Notes: a model not told the origin generated them from the sequence alone. A DNA stretch of 64,000 bases from Catellatospora coxensis (GCF_016862635.1 NZ_BONI01000018.1:62001-126000); one strand, 5' to 3'; shown: positions 50,743-61,200, numbered from the stretch's first letter. Made by a program: numbers and translations.

Positions 50743-52413
50743 TCACAGGCCCTCGGCCAGCGGGCCGAGCGCGAGTGCGGGCAGGAAGGTGAGGGCCACC
50801 AGGATCACCACGACGCCGACGACCATGCCGATGAACAGCGGCTTGTGCGTGGGCAGCGTGCCCGCCGAGGCCGGCACCGGGGCCTGCCTGGCCAGCGAGC
50901 CGGCCAGGCCGAGCACGAAGATCAGCGGCAGGAACCGGCCCAGCAGCATGGCCAGCCCGAGCGCGGTGTCCCACCACGGCGTGTTGACCGTGATGCCGGC
51001 GAAGGCCGAGCCGTTGTTGTTCGCGGCGGAGGTGAACGCGTACACGACCTCGGAGAAGCCGTGCGGCCCGACGTTGAGCTGGGTGCTCCAGTTGCCCGTC
51101 GCCATCGCCGCGGCGACGCCGATCAGCACCAGCGCGGGGGTGATCAGGAAGTACATCGAGGCGAACTTGATCTCGCGGGCACCGATCTTCTTGCCCAGGT
51201 ACTCGGGGGTGCGGCCGACCATCAGCCCGGCCACGAACACCGTGATCACCGCGATGATCAGCATCCCGTACAGGCCGGAGCCGACACCGCCGGGCGCGAC
51301 CTCGCCGAGCATCATGTTGACGATCGGCATCATGCCGCCGAGCGCGGTGTACGAGTCGTGGAACGAGTTGACGGCTCCGGTCGAGGTCAGCGTCGTCGCC
51401 GCGGCGAACGTCGCCGAGTTCGAGACGCCGAAGCGCACGTCCTTGCCCTCCAGCGCCGCGCCGACCGCCTGCGGGACGGTGCCGGCGTGCTGCAGCTCGA
51501 ACACGTTGGTCAGCGCGACGCCGGCGACGGCGATGATCGCCATGACGGCCAGGATCGCGTACCCCTGCCGGTTGTCCTTGACCATCCGGCCGAAGACCCG
51601 CGGCAGCGCGAACGGGATCACCGTCAGCAGGAAGATCTCCAGCCAGTCCGTCCACGCGTTCGGGTTCTCGAACGGGTGCGCCGAGTTGACGTTGTAGAAG
51701 CCGCCGCCGTTGGTGCCCAGCTCCTTGATCGCCTCCTGGGAGGCCACCGGCCCGCCCGTGAGGTGCTGCTGCGCACCGGTCAGGGTGGTCGCCGCGGTGC
51801 CGTCGGTCAGGTTCTGCACCACGCCGCCGACGATCAGCAGCACGGCCGCGACCGCGGCGATCGGCAGCAGGATGCGCAGCGTGATGCGGGTCAGGTCGAC
51901 CCAGAAGTTGCCCAGCCGCTCGCTCTTGCGCCGGGCGAAGCCGCGCACCAGCGCCACCGCCACCGCGATGCCCACCGCCGCGGAGACGAAGTTCTGCACC
52001 GCCAGGCCGGCCATCTGCACCAGGTGCGTCATCGTCGACTCACCGGAGTACGCCTGCCAGTTGGTGTTGGTGACGAAGCTGACCGCGGTGTTCCAGGCCA
52101 GGTGCGGGAACACCCGCTCGTCGATCGACGCCGCGAAGTCCGGGACCCTGAAGACCAGGTCCTGCAGGCGCAGGAAGGCGTACAGGCCCAGGATCGAGAC
52201 CAGCGAGAAGGCCAGGACGCTGCGGGCGTACACACCCCAGGACTGCTCCGCGTCCGGGTCGACGCCGAGCGCCCGGTAGATGCCGCGCTCGACGCGGCCG
52301 TGCCGCTCGGCCGCCACCACCCGGAACAGGTAGTCACCGAGGTAGCGGTAGGCCACCGCCAGCGCGGCGAGGAGCGAGAGGATGAAGATCACTCCCGCGG
52401 TTGTCGTGCTCAT
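50743..52413 (-). CDS. kdpA: K+-transporting ATPase subunit A, KdpA
   Basis: A 556-aa channel-like subunit with four repeated pore motifs. Selectivity-filter segments are visible as [37 protein letters not shown] and [11 protein letters not shown]. It starts at ATG 52413, 24 bp after the kdpF stop. The protein selects K+ and passes it to KdpB. Confidence 0.96.
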   Translation of the reverse strand: MSTTTAGVIFILSLLAALAVAYRYLGDYLFRVVAAERHGRVERGIYRALGVDPDAEQSWGVYARSVLAFSLVSILGLYAFLRLQDLVFRVPDFAASIDERVFPHLAWNTAVSFVTNTNWQAYSGESTMTHLVQMAGLAVQNFVSAAVGIAVAVALVRGFARRKSERLGNFWVDLTRITLRILLPIAAVAAVLLIVGGVVQNLTDGTAATTLTGAQQHLTGGPVASQEAIKELGTNGGGFYNVNSAHPFENPNAWTDWLEIFLLTVIPFALPRVFGRMVKDNRQGYAILAVMAIIAVAGVALTNVFELQHAGTVPQAVGAALEGKDVRFGVSNSATFAAATTLTSTGAVNSFHDSYTALGGMMPIVNMMLGEVAPGGVGSGLYGMLIIAVITVFVAGLMVGRTPEYLGKKIGAREIKFASMYFLITPALVLIGVAAAMATGNWSTQLNVGPHGFSEVVYAFTSAANNNGSAFAGITVNTPWWDTALGLAMLLGRFLPLIFVLGLAGSLARQAPVPASAGTLPTHKPLFIGMVVGVVVILVALTFLPALALGPLAEGL

Positions 52414-52437
52414 CTGAGGACAGCTCTTTTCGGGAGT

Positions 52438-52524
52438 TCAGAACTTCTCGGGGAACAGCAGGGCGAAGACCAGGAAGACCGCCAGCGCGCAGGCGATCAC
52501 CAGGCCGACCAGATTGGCGGTCAC
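52438..52524 (-). CDS. kdpF: KdpF stabilising peptide
   Basis: A 28-aa membrane peptide (single helix LVGLVIACALAVFLVFALLF followed by PEKF), matching KdpF size and ending. It binds between KdpA and KdpB in known complexes. The GTG start at 52524 overlaps the stop of the 27-aa ORF upstream by four bases, and the kdpA start follows 24 bp downstream. It is too short for automated ORF calling but clearly real by position and sequence. Confidence 0.93.
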   Translation of the reverse strand: MTANLVGLVIACALAVFLVFALLFPEKF

Positions 52525-52604
52525 AGCCGCTCCACTCCTCGCACGACGAGGGCGAGCACTGCGAACAGGCCCACCGTGAGCAGCACGTAAGCCAGGTCAG
52601 CCAC
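52521..52604 (-). CDS. 27-aa membrane micropeptide upstream of kdpF
   Basis: A 27-aa ORF (VADLAYVLLTVGLFAVLAL then VVRGVERL) with one hydrophobic helix and a basic end. GGAGG lies 6 nt before its GTG start and its stop overlaps the kdpF GTG, so it is translated together with the kdp genes. Similar tiny proteins occur before kdpF in other actinobacteria, as I recall; function is unknown. It could be a second accessory peptide of the Kdp complex. Confidence 0.78.
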   Translation of the reverse strand: MADLAYVLLTVGLFAVLALVVRGVERL

Positions 52605-52714
52605 CGTGCGCCTCCTTAACCAATTGATGCCGTTTGTCGGTTATGTTCGTCCGCCGGAGGGGTGCCCGGAGGGGAACGGAGTAATCGAACTCCCGAAAAC
52701 GGCTCGCATAGGCG

Positions 52715-52782
52715 TTCTTGACGCCATCGCTACGAGCGGCACGGCATTCTTGACGCGCCTTTGACAGCGCTGTGACCTGCAC
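52715..52782 (-). promoter_or_regulatory. KdpE-type tandem repeats upstream of kdp operon
   Basis: TTGAC starts at 52750 and 52761 and a GTGAC variant at 52772, an exact 11-bp period. A further TTCTTGACGC at 52715-52724 repeats the sequence at 52747-52756, 32 bp away (about three turns). Such spacing is typical of OmpR-family dimers, and KdpE is encoded in the same cluster. Confidence 0.6.
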
Positions 52783-52966
52783 CGCCGCGGCACCGTCGCG
52801 CACGGCTCCACCGTCGTGAAACCGGCGTACACGAACAGGCACGCCCGCCGCGACCGCGCGGACGGAGGTCGGGGCGGGCATGCCGTCGGCTACTTCAGCC
52901 GCGCGTCGCCGCGGCTCCCCGAGGCCCCCGGCAACCGATCCTCGGGCTTGCGCCCCATGATCTCCT

Positions 52967-52988
52967 GTGTACTATCGCACTAGTACAC
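52967..52988. promoter_or_regulatory. YtrA-type GntR operator
   Basis: GTGTACTA-N6-TAGTACAC is a perfect 8-bp inverted repeat 28 bp before the GntR gene, typical of autoregulated YtrA-subfamily operons. A further half-site CTAGTAGAC follows immediately. Confidence 0.75.
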
Positions 52989-53016
52989 TAGTAGACACGT
53001 CTCGCGAGGTGGTGCC

Positions 53017-53418
53017 GTGTTCGCCTTCCGTCTTGACTCCCGGTCCGGGGTGCCGACCTACCTGCAACTCGTCGAGCAGGTGCGGCGCGGGCTCCTGCTC
53101 GGCTACCTGGTCGACGGCGAGCAGCTGCCGACCGTACGCGAGGTCGCCGCGGCGCTGGTCGTCAACCCGAACACGGTCGCCAAGGCGTACCGCGAACTCG
53201 AACGCGCCGGGCTCGCCGCGCCCCGGGCCGGGCAGGGCACCTTCGTCATCGGCAACGACGACCAGGTGCCGCACGGCGTACACGTCAAGCTGGCGGCCCG
53301 GCTGCGCGCCTGGGTCCGGTCCGCCCACGAGGCCGGCCTCGCGCCCGAGCAGGTGCGCGCCCTGGTCACCACGGTGCTGGACGACGAGAACACCGCGGCC
53401 CGGACGGAGGCGGCATGA
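53017..53418 (+). CDS. GntR-family regulator, YtrA subfamily
   Basis: A 133-aa short GntR regulator: winged helix PTYLQLVEQVRRGLLLGYLVDGEQLPTVREVAAALVVNPNTVAKAYRELERAGLAAPRAGQ (within the first 80 residues) and a small C-terminal dimerisation segment. The YtrA group carries no ligand-binding domain of the usual GntR kind and controls adjacent ABC genes. GTG 53017; its stop overlaps the ATPase gene by four bases. The palindrome at 52967 is its probable operator. Confidence 0.92.
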   Translation: MFAFRLDSRSGVPTYLQLVEQVRRGLLLGYLVDGEQLPTVREVAAALVVNPNTVAKAYRELERAGLAAPRAGQGTFVIGNDDQVPHGVHVKLAARLRAWVRSAHEAGLAPEQVRALVTTVLDDENTAARTEAA

Positions 53419-54380
53419 CCGGCGAGTCCGCGCTGCGTTTCAGCGGGCTGGGCAAGCGCTACGGCCGGCGCGCCTGGGCACTGCGCGACTGCACCCTCGA
53501 CCTGCCGCAGGGCAACGTCATCGGCCTGGTCGGCGCGAACGGCGCCGGCAAGACCACCCTGCTGCAACTGGCCATCGGCCTGCTCGAACCCACCGAGGGC
53601 ACGGTGTCGATGTTCGGCCGCCCGCTGCGCATGGACTCCCCCGCCGGGCTGGCCGAGGTCGGCTTCGTGGCCCAGGACCACCCGCTCTACCGGGGCTTCA
53701 GCGTCGCCGACATGCTGCGCTACGGCCGGTCCATGAACCCCCGGTTCGACCAGGCCGGAGCCGAGCACCGGCTGCGCGAGCTGAACATCCCCACGGAGCA
53801 CCGGGCCGACCGGCTCTCCGGCGGCCAGCAGGCCCAGGTCGCGCTGACCCTGGCCCTGGCCAAGCAGCCCCGCCTGCTGGTGCTCGACGAGCCGGTCGCC
53901 AGCCTCGATCCGCTGGCCCGCCGCGAGTTCATGAAGACCCTGGTCGAAGCGGTCGCCGAGACGGACCTGACGGTGCTGCTCTCCTCTCATGTGGTCACCG
54001 AGCTGGAACGGGTCTGCGACCACCTGGTGCTGCTGCATCAGGGCCGGGTGCGGCTCGCCGGTGACATCGACGAGCTGCTCGCCGGGCACCGCATCCTCAC
54101 CGGCCCCCGCTGCGACGACACCGCTGGCATCGACGGCCTGGTCGCGGCGACCCACGGCACCCGGCACAGCCACCTGCTGGTCCGGCAGCCCGCCGACGTG
54201 CCCGCGCATCCCCGTTGGGAGGCCAACCCGGTCGGGCTGGAGGACGTCGTGCTGGCCTACCTGGCGCGCACCGACACCGAGCCGCCGCGACCCGCGAGCG
54301 CGCCCCCGCCGGAACCGGCCGAACCCGGCCGCCGCCTCAGCATCGTCACCGACCGGTCCGCAGACGAAAGGCAGGCCTGA
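53415..54380 (+). CDS. ABC transporter ATP-binding protein
   Basis: A 321-aa ATPase: Walker A GANGAGKTTLLQL, signature RLSGGQQAQVALTLALA, Walker B LLVLDEPVASLDPLA, H-loop LLSSHVVTELERV. The C-terminal 100 residues form an extension with a Pro-rich end. It is expressed from the YtrA-type operon with the permease that starts 2 bp after its stop. Likely an exporter of an antibiotic or cell-wall stressor, as in related YtrA-controlled systems; substrate not proven. Confidence 0.92.
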   Translation: MTGESALRFSGLGKRYGRRAWALRDCTLDLPQGNVIGLVGANGAGKTTLLQLAIGLLEPTEGTVSMFGRPLRMDSPAGLAEVGFVAQDHPLYRGFSVADMLRYGRSMNPRFDQAGAEHRLRELNIPTEHRADRLSGGQQAQVALTLALAKQPRLLVLDEPVASLDPLARREFMKTLVEAVAETDLTVLLSSHVVTELERVCDHLVLLHQGRVRLAGDIDELLAGHRILTGPRCDDTAGIDGLVAATHGTRHSHLLVRQPADVPAHPRWEANPVGLEDVVLAYLARTDTEPPRPASAPPPEPAEPGRRLSIVTDRSADERQA

Positions 54381-54382
54381 GC

Positions 54383-55366
54383 ATGCTGTGGGTCACCTGG
54401 CGCCAGCACCGTGCCGAACTGCTCGTCGCCGCGCTGCTGCTGGCCGGCGTCGCGATCCCGCTGCTGGTCACCGGCGCGGCGATGCACGCCGAGTACACCA
54501 CCGACGGCGTCGCGGCCTGCGTCGCCGCCCCGGACGGCACGGGCTGCGGGCGGCTCGTCGCCGCGTTCCTCGACCGGCACAGCGAGTGGGGCAACCGGTT
54601 CATCTGGGCGACGCTGCTGCCCGCGCTGGTGGGCGTCTTCGTGGGCGCACCGCTGCTGGCCCGGGAGTTCGAGCAGGGCACCTGGCGGCTGGCGTTCACG
54701 CAGAGCGTCACCCGCACCCGCTGGCTGCTGACCCGGCTCGCCCTGGTCGGCGCGGGCGTCGCCGTGCTGGCGCTGACCCTGTCCGCACTGCTCACCTGGT
54801 GGCGCGGGCCGCTCGACGCGATCGACGGCCACCGGCTGCGTACCACCTCGTTCGTGGTCGCCGCCCCGAGCCTGGTCGCGGCGACCCTGTTCGCCTTCGC
54901 GGTCGGCGTGCTGGCCGGGGCGCTGCTGCGGCGCACCATCGCGGCCATGGGCGCCACGCTCGCCTGCTACCTGGCGGTCCGGCTGCCGGTGGAGGAGGCG
55001 GTGCGGCCGTACCTGCTGAGCCCGCTGGTCCGGATCACCGAGCCGGGCGGCACCGCCGACACCGGCTGGCGGCCGGAGACCGAGTGGGTCGTCGCGAACG
55101 GCTGGATGGACGCCACCGGCCACCGGCTCACCGACCGGGAGGAGGTGGCGATCACCCGCGAGGTGTACGGCAACAGCGACGCCGTCTACGGCGCGGGCAC
55201 CCCGATCGAGCGCTACCTGGCCGACCACGGGCTGCGCCACTACACCGAGTACCACCCCGCGGGCAGTTTCCTGCCCATGCAGCTGGTCGAGGCGGCGGCG
55301 TTCCTGGGCCTGGCCGCGGTCCTGCTGGCCGCCGCGGTCTGGATCGTGCGCCGCCGCACCGCCTGA
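54383..55366 (+). CDS. ABC-2-like transporter permease
   Basis: A 327-aa membrane protein with about six helices (LLVAALLLAGVAIPLLVTGAAM; FIWATLLPALVGVFVGAPLLA; VVAAPSLVAATLFAFAVGVLAGALL; LVEAAAFLGLAAVLLAAAVWIV) and an extracytosolic loop of about 110 residues. REFEQGTWRLAFTQSVTRTRWL is the characteristic cytosolic coupling segment of such permeases. It is the last gene of the YtrA-type operon; a stem-loop follows. Confidence 0.88.
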   Translation: MLWVTWRQHRAELLVAALLLAGVAIPLLVTGAAMHAEYTTDGVAACVAAPDGTGCGRLVAAFLDRHSEWGNRFIWATLLPALVGVFVGAPLLAREFEQGTWRLAFTQSVTRTRWLLTRLALVGAGVAVLALTLSALLTWWRGPLDAIDGHRLRTTSFVVAAPSLVAATLFAFAVGVLAGALLRRTIAAMGATLACYLAVRLPVEEAVRPYLLSPLVRITEPGGTADTGWRPETEWVVANGWMDATGHRLTDREEVAITREVYGNSDAVYGAGTPIERYLADHGLRHYTEYHPAGSFLPMQLVEAAAFLGLAAVLLAAAVWIVRRRTA

Positions 55367-55406
55367 GGCTTACCCGGCCGCCGTCACCGGCGGCCGGGTG
55401 AGCCTC
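55365..55406. terminator. Bidirectional terminator hairpin
   Basis: Arms 55365-55383 and 55388-55406 pair over 19 bp with one G-U-type mismatch and a 4-nt loop. It spans the stops of the convergent permease and PASTA-kinase genes. Confidence 0.85.
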
Positions 55407-57366
55407 AGCGCTCGCACCTGAGCACGACCCGCTGGCCCGGCTGGAGCGGGCTGCCCGGACCCGGGAACTGCCGCTCCACCCGGTACTCGCGCTTGTCCCC
55501 GCGGACCCCGCGCACCTCGACGCGCAGGCCCATCGCGGTGAGGGAGTTCTCCGCGTCCTGGCAGTTCCAGTTGCCCACGTCCGGCATCGCGCCGCCCTGC
55601 GGGTTCTTGCTCACCTGCAGCTTGACCACGCTGTTGCGCTCGACCCCGGTGCCCAGCGCCGGGGTCTGCTTGACCACGGTCTCGAAGGGCTTGTCCGAGT
55701 CGACCTGCTCGACCTCGACCCGCAGGCCCAGGTTCTCCAGAATCGACCTGGCCTCGGCCAGCGGCTTGCCCTCGACCGACGGCACGGTCACCGGGGCGCG
55801 GCCCTTGCTGACGGTCACCTTGATCTCGGCGCCGACCTCGACCTCTTCACCGGCCTTGGGCACGGTCTCCAGGACCGAGCCCTTCGGGACGAGGTCGCTG
55901 TACTTCTCGCCGGCCTTCACCGGCTTGAGCTTCAGCGGTTCGGCCTGGAGATCGACGATCGCCTGGTCCCACGGCACGCCGGACACGTCGGGCACCACGT
56001 AACGCTCGGGGCCGGCGGACAGCGTCAGGGTCACCGTGCCGCCGCTCACCACGTCCGACCCGGCCGCCGGATCCTGCACCAGCACGACGTCCTTGGGCAC
56101 GTCCTCGCGGTACAGCGGCTTGGCGTAGGCGACCTCCAGGCCCATGCCGCGCAGTGTGGACTCGGCCTGCTCCTTGGTCAGGTTCGTCACCTGCGGCGTC
56201 GTGTCGTAGCGACCGAAGGCCAGGTAGTAGCCGCCGGTCAGCACCAGCAACGCCAGCACGACCGCGCCGGCCATCAGCGCCATCCGCCCCCGCGGGTCGC
56301 CCATCAGCCGCGTGTAGTGCTGCTTGGCCTGCTCCACCAGGCCCGCGAAGGACGGGGCCGACGCCGTCACGGTGCGCGTACGCGGCTCGGCGGGCTCCTC
56401 GTGCAGCCGGGCCCAGGACGGGCGGTCGGCGGGCCGGACCTGGTCGACCATCATGGTCTCCTGCGCCACCTGGCGCATCCGCGTGGTCGCGTCGGCCAGG
56501 CTGTGGCGGGCCGACTGCACCGCGGACAGCATCGCGCCCGCGTCCATGAACCGGGCGCCCGGCGCGCGGCGGGTGGCCGAGGCGACGAGGTCGTCGAGCA
56601 CCGGCGGCAGCCCGCCCACGAGCTGCGAGGGCGGCGGCACCTCCCGCTCGACGTGCTGCCAGGCCACCTCGACCGGACGCTCGCCCTGGTACGGCACGCG
56701 CCCGGTGAGCAGCTCGAACAGCAGGATTCCGGCGCCGTACACGTCGCCGCGCGGGTCGACGTGGCCGTCGGACACGAACTCGGGCGCGACGTACGCGGCG
56801 CTGATCGACGGCTCCGCCCCGCCCGCCTCGACGGCGTCGGCGAGTCCGAGATCGGTCACCTTGATCACGGCTTCGCTCAGGTCCTGGCCGCCGCCGGGGG
56901 CCTCGGCCACCATGATGTTCTCCGGCTTGACCGCGCGGTGCACCAGGTTGGTGCGGTGCGCTGCGGCCAGCGCCGCCAGGACCTGCTCGGTCACCGCGAG
57001 CGCCTCGGCCGGGGCGAGCCGGCGGCGCTCGTCGAGGATGTCGCGCAGCGTGCGGCCGCGGACGAACTCGGTCACCAGGTACGGCACACCGCCGTGCACG
57101 CCCTGGCCGTAGAACGCGGCCACGTTCGGATGCGTCAGCCGGGCCAGCCCCGTCGCCTCCTCGGCGAACCGGTCCGCGTGGAAGGCCGCGGCCTGACCCC
57201 GGCGCGGCTGCGGCGGGTGGATCATCTTGATCGCTACGGTGCGGCCGAGGCGCTCGTCCACCGCGGCGTACACCGTCGTCATGCCGCCACGCGCCACGCA
57301 TCCACGGATGCGGAGGCGTCCGTCGACGAGTGAGCCCAGGAGGGGATCGGCGAGCTGAGCGTCCAT
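55405..57366 (-). CDS. PASTA-repeat membrane kinase homologue lacking the HRD aspartate (likely pseudokinase)
   Basis: A 653-aa PknB/PknL-like protein. The kinase domain (about 15-275) keeps the Gly-rich loop (CVARGGMTTVY), the VAIK lysine (Lys47), an AYVAPEF segment and Asp172 of the metal motif, which reads DLG instead of DFG. The catalytic loop however is LVHRAVKPENIM: the invariant Asp of HRD is Ala145. A juxtamembrane linker, one membrane helix (about 362-384) and four extracellular PASTA repeats follow. PASTA domains bind peptidoglycan fragments, so the protein may sense the wall but probably does not phosphorylate efficiently. ATG 57366 is the first plausible start. Confidence 0.9.
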   Translation of the reverse strand: MDAQLADPLLGSLVDGRLRIRGCVARGGMTTVYAAVDERLGRTVAIKMIHPPQPRRGQAAAFHADRFAEEATGLARLTHPNVAAFYGQGVHGGVPYLVTEFVRGRTLRDILDERRRLAPAEALAVTEQVLAALAAAHRTNLVHRAVKPENIMVAEAPGGGQDLSEAVIKVTDLGLADAVEAGGAEPSISAAYVAPEFVSDGHVDPRGDVYGAGILLFELLTGRVPYQGERPVEVAWQHVEREVPPPSQLVGGLPPVLDDLVASATRRAPGARFMDAGAMLSAVQSARHSLADATTRMRQVAQETMMVDQVRPADRPSWARLHEEPAEPRTRTVTASAPSFAGLVEQAKQHYTRLMGDPRGRMALMAGAVVLALLVLTGGYYLAFGRYDTTPQVTNLTKEQAESTLRGMGLEVAYAKPLYREDVPKDVVLVQDPAAGSDVVSGGTVTLTLSAGPERYVVPDVSGVPWDQAIVDLQAEPLKLKPVKAGEKYSDLVPKGSVLETVPKAGEEVEVGAEIKVTVSKGRAPVTVPSVEGKPLAEARSILENLGLRVEVEQVDSDKPFETVVKQTPALGTGVERNSVVKLQVSKNPQGGAMPDVGNWNCQDAENSLTAMGLRVEVRGVRGDKREYRVERQFPGPGSPLQPGQRVVLRCER

Positions 57367-57616
57367 GGCAGCGCAGTCTAGGGCAGTAGCGGACGGCATG
57401 GCTCGCCCGCTTCCCGGACCGCGTTCGACCTGCGACAGCATCGCTGTCCTTCCGGTGGAACGGGCGCGGGCCGTCCGGTGGATCCGCGATACCGGTTTGC
57501 CGATCATCGGCGGCCGACGTATGGTCGACGGCGATGTGAGCCACTGACACCTTCCCGCGCCCGCGACCGAGGCACTGCCCGGCGGGCGGAAGAGTCGATC
57601 TTGTCGGTGGTGCTCC
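57367..57616. promoter_or_regulatory. Divergent control region of PASTA kinase and ABC-F genes
   Basis: A 250-bp gap with no convincing gene. A mini-ORF of eight codons (ATG 57521 to TGA 57547) precedes the ABC-F gene; antibiotic-resistance ABC-F genes are sometimes controlled by leader-peptide attenuation, but no convincing alternative hairpins were found, so this is only a possibility. Confidence 0.3.
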
Positions 57617-59224
<1,608 letters not shown>

Positions 59225-59266
59225 CGCCTTCTCGGCGTTGCGGCGCTGATCTCCGGCGTCGCGGCT

Positions 59267-59935
59267 TCAATCCGGGGAGTCGGCGATGCGGTAGCCGACA
59301 CCCGGGGTGGTGGTGATGATCGGTGGGCTGCCCAGTTTGCGGCGCAGCCGCCCGACGGTGACGGTGACGGTGTTGGTGAACGGGTCGGCGTGCTCGTCCC
59401 AGACCTGTTCCAGCAGGTCCTCCGTGCTCCGGAACGCCGGGCTCGCCGACAGCAGCGCTTCCAGCAGGGCGAACTCCTTCACCGACAGGTCGAGCGGCCG
59501 GCCGTCGCGGGTGGCGGTGCGGCGTACCGGGTCGAGTTCGACACCGGCGGCGCGCAGGGTCCGGGCCCGTGCCGTGGGGCGTCTGCGGGCCAGCGCGCGT
59601 ACCCGCAGCACCAGCTCCGGGAAGTGGAACGGCTTGCCCAGGTAGTCGTCCGCGCCCAGGGTGAGGCCGCTGACCCGGTCGCCGGGCGCGACGGCCGCGG
59701 TCAGCATCAGCACCATGGGCCGCTCGTCCCGCTCGGTGATCATCTGGCACAGCGTGTCTCCGTGGATGCCGGGCAGGTCACGATCGAGGACGACCACCTC
59801 GTACGCGTTGACGTCCAGCTTCGCCGCGGCGGCCAGCCCGTCGTACGCCACGTCCACGGCCATGCCCTGATCCCGCAGCCCTTCGGCCACCACCTCGGCG
59901 AGCGCGCGGGCGTCCTCGACGACCAGCACCCTCAC
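59267..59935 (-). CDS. OmpR-family response regulator
   Basis: A 222-aa regulator. Receiver: acidic residues in VLVVEDARALAE, phospho-Asp in VVVLDRDLPGIHG, Lys in LGKPFHFPE. Output: winged helix LDLSVKEFALLEALLSASPAFRSTEDLLEQVWDE and the final FTNTVTVTVGRLRRKLGSPP. GTG 59935 follows GGGAGG. It lies 52 bp after the kinase gene on the same strand; kinase-first order is less common. Confidence 0.92.
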   Translation of the reverse strand: MRVLVVEDARALAEVVAEGLRDQGMAVDVAYDGLAAAAKLDVNAYEVVVLDRDLPGIHGDTLCQMITERDERPMVLMLTAAVAPGDRVSGLTLGADDYLGKPFHFPELVLRVRALARRRPTARARTLRAAGVELDPVRRTATRDGRPLDLSVKEFALLEALLSASPAFRSTEDLLEQVWDEHADPFTNTVTVTVGRLRRKLGSPPIITTTPGVGYRIADSPD

Positions 59936-59987
59936 TGCGCCGCCTCCCGCTCCCCCGTCGCCGGCCGGCCGGACCACTGCCGCGCCG

Positions 59988-61157
59988 TCACGCCGCTACC
60001 CTCCGTGCCCGCGGCAGCGACACTGCGGCGCGCAGCCCGCCGCCCGGGCGGGCCCGCAGGTCCAGCCGCCCGCCATGCGCCTCGGCGACGGCCGCGACGA
60101 TGGAGAGCCCGAGGCCGGAGCCGTCGTCGGAGCCGACGCGGTCCGCGCCGAGGCGCTGGAACGGCGAGGCGAGCCGGTCGACCTGCGCCTGCTCCAGCAC
60201 CGGCCCGCCGGATTCCACGACCAGGCCGACCGTCCCGTCGTCGGCGGTGACCGCAACCCGCAGCCAGCCGCCGTCCTCGTTGTGCAGCACCGCGTTGTCG
60301 ACGAGGTTCTGCGCCATCCGGGCCAGCAGCGTGCCGTTGCCCTCGGTCCAGGCCTGCGGCGTGATGCCGGCGGTGACGGCGGTCAGTCGCCGGGCCTCGA
60401 CGTCGGCGGCGCGGGCGGCCAGCGCCCGGCCGGCCAGGTCACCGAGCGCCACCGGGGCCTGGTCGGCGAGCGCCCCGTGCTGCGCGCGGGCCAGCATGAG
60501 CAGGCCGTCGAGCAGCCGGTCCACCCGGTCGAGTTCGGTGCGCACACGCCCGGCGAGCGCGGTGGTCTGCGCGGGCAGCGGCCCCGGCTTGGCCTCGGCG
60601 ACATCCAGCGACGCGCGCATGGTGGCCAGCGGAGTGCGCAGCTCGTGCGAGGCGTTCGCGACGAAGCGGCGCTGCGCGGCGAACGACGCCTCCAGCCTGG
60701 CCAGCAGCCCGTCCACGGTGTCCGCGAGGTCCTTGACCTCGTCGGCGGGCCCGGTCACCGCGAGCCGCTCGTGCAGGTTCTCCGCGGAGATCCGGCGGGT
60801 GGCCGCGGTGATCGTGCGTAGCGGGCGCAGCACCCGGCCCGAGATCAGCCTGCCCAGCAGCAGCGATACCAGTCCCATCACCACCAGGGCTATCAGCGAG
60901 CCGACCAGGAGCCGCCGGGACTGGAACGCCTCGGCGTCCTCCAGCCGGGTCTGCAGGTCACGGATCTGCTGCTGGGCCGCAGCCAGGTCGGGCTGCTGCG
61001 GGGACGGGAACTGCCCGGGGGCGACCTGGGTGTTCTTGCCCGCCGCCAGCAGGTTGGTGAGGACCAGCAGCCCGAACCCGGAGGCCAGGAACACCGACGC
61101 GTAGAGCAGGGTGAACCGCAACCCCACCGTCCTGCCCGGCCGGCGCCGCCCGCTCAT
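59988..61157 (-). CDS. Membrane sensor histidine kinase
   Basis: A 389-aa kinase with two helices (FTLLYASVFLASGFGLLVLTNLLAA and LLVGSLIALVVMGLVSLLLG) flanking a short extracellular loop of about 45 residues rich in Gln (DLAAAQQQIRDLQTRL, coiled-coil-like). A HAMP domain, H-box VANASHELRTPLATM, N-box NLVDNAVLHN and G-box GSGLGLSIVAAVAEAHGG follow. GGGAGG gives ATG 61157. The tiny sensor loop suggests that the signal comes through a partner, for example the divergent permease-like gene. Confidence 0.92.
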   Translation of the reverse strand: MSGRRRPGRTVGLRFTLLYASVFLASGFGLLVLTNLLAAGKNTQVAPGQFPSPQQPDLAAAQQQIRDLQTRLEDAEAFQSRRLLVGSLIALVVMGLVSLLLGRLISGRVLRPLRTITAATRRISAENLHERLAVTGPADEVKDLADTVDGLLARLEASFAAQRRFVANASHELRTPLATMRASLDVAEAKPGPLPAQTTALAGRVRTELDRVDRLLDGLLMLARAQHGALADQAPVALGDLAGRALAARAADVEARRLTAVTAGITPQAWTEGNGTLLARMAQNLVDNAVLHNEDGGWLRVAVTADDGTVGLVVESGGPVLEQAQVDRLASPFQRLGADRVGSDDGSGLGLSIVAAVAEAHGGRLDLRARPGGGLRAAVSLPRARRVAA

Positions 61158-61200
61158 CCACGCCTCCCCGCCATCGTGCCGGCCACCAGCATGCCCCGCC

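Larger units (their letters stand above)
52605..53016. promoter_or_regulatory. Gene-free divergent control region of kdp and the YtrA-type operon
   Basis: About 410 bp without a convincing gene. It contains the 11-bp TTGAC repeats (52750-52776 plus an earlier copy at 52715-52724) for the kdp side and the palindrome 52967-52988 for the GntR side. Leader RNA of about 100 nt before the 27-aa ORF is possible; I looked for a c-di-AMP riboswitch pattern and did not find one. Confidence 0.6.

Noticed and set aside
52605-52750. Possible c-di-AMP or other riboswitch in the kdp leader
   Set aside because: Checked by eye for the conserved purine-rich blocks; none found. A covariance search would be needed to exclude it fully.
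52597-52881. 94-codon minus-strand ORF in the kdp control region
   Set aside because: It would contain the KdpE-type repeats and the promoter of the 27-aa ORF; residue composition is Arg/Ala-rich with no SD.
57365-57547. 60-codon plus-strand ORF before the ABC-F gene
   Set aside because: No SD, starts inside the antisense of the kinase start, and composition is not protein-like; only the short 8-codon uORF at its end is kept as a weak possibility.
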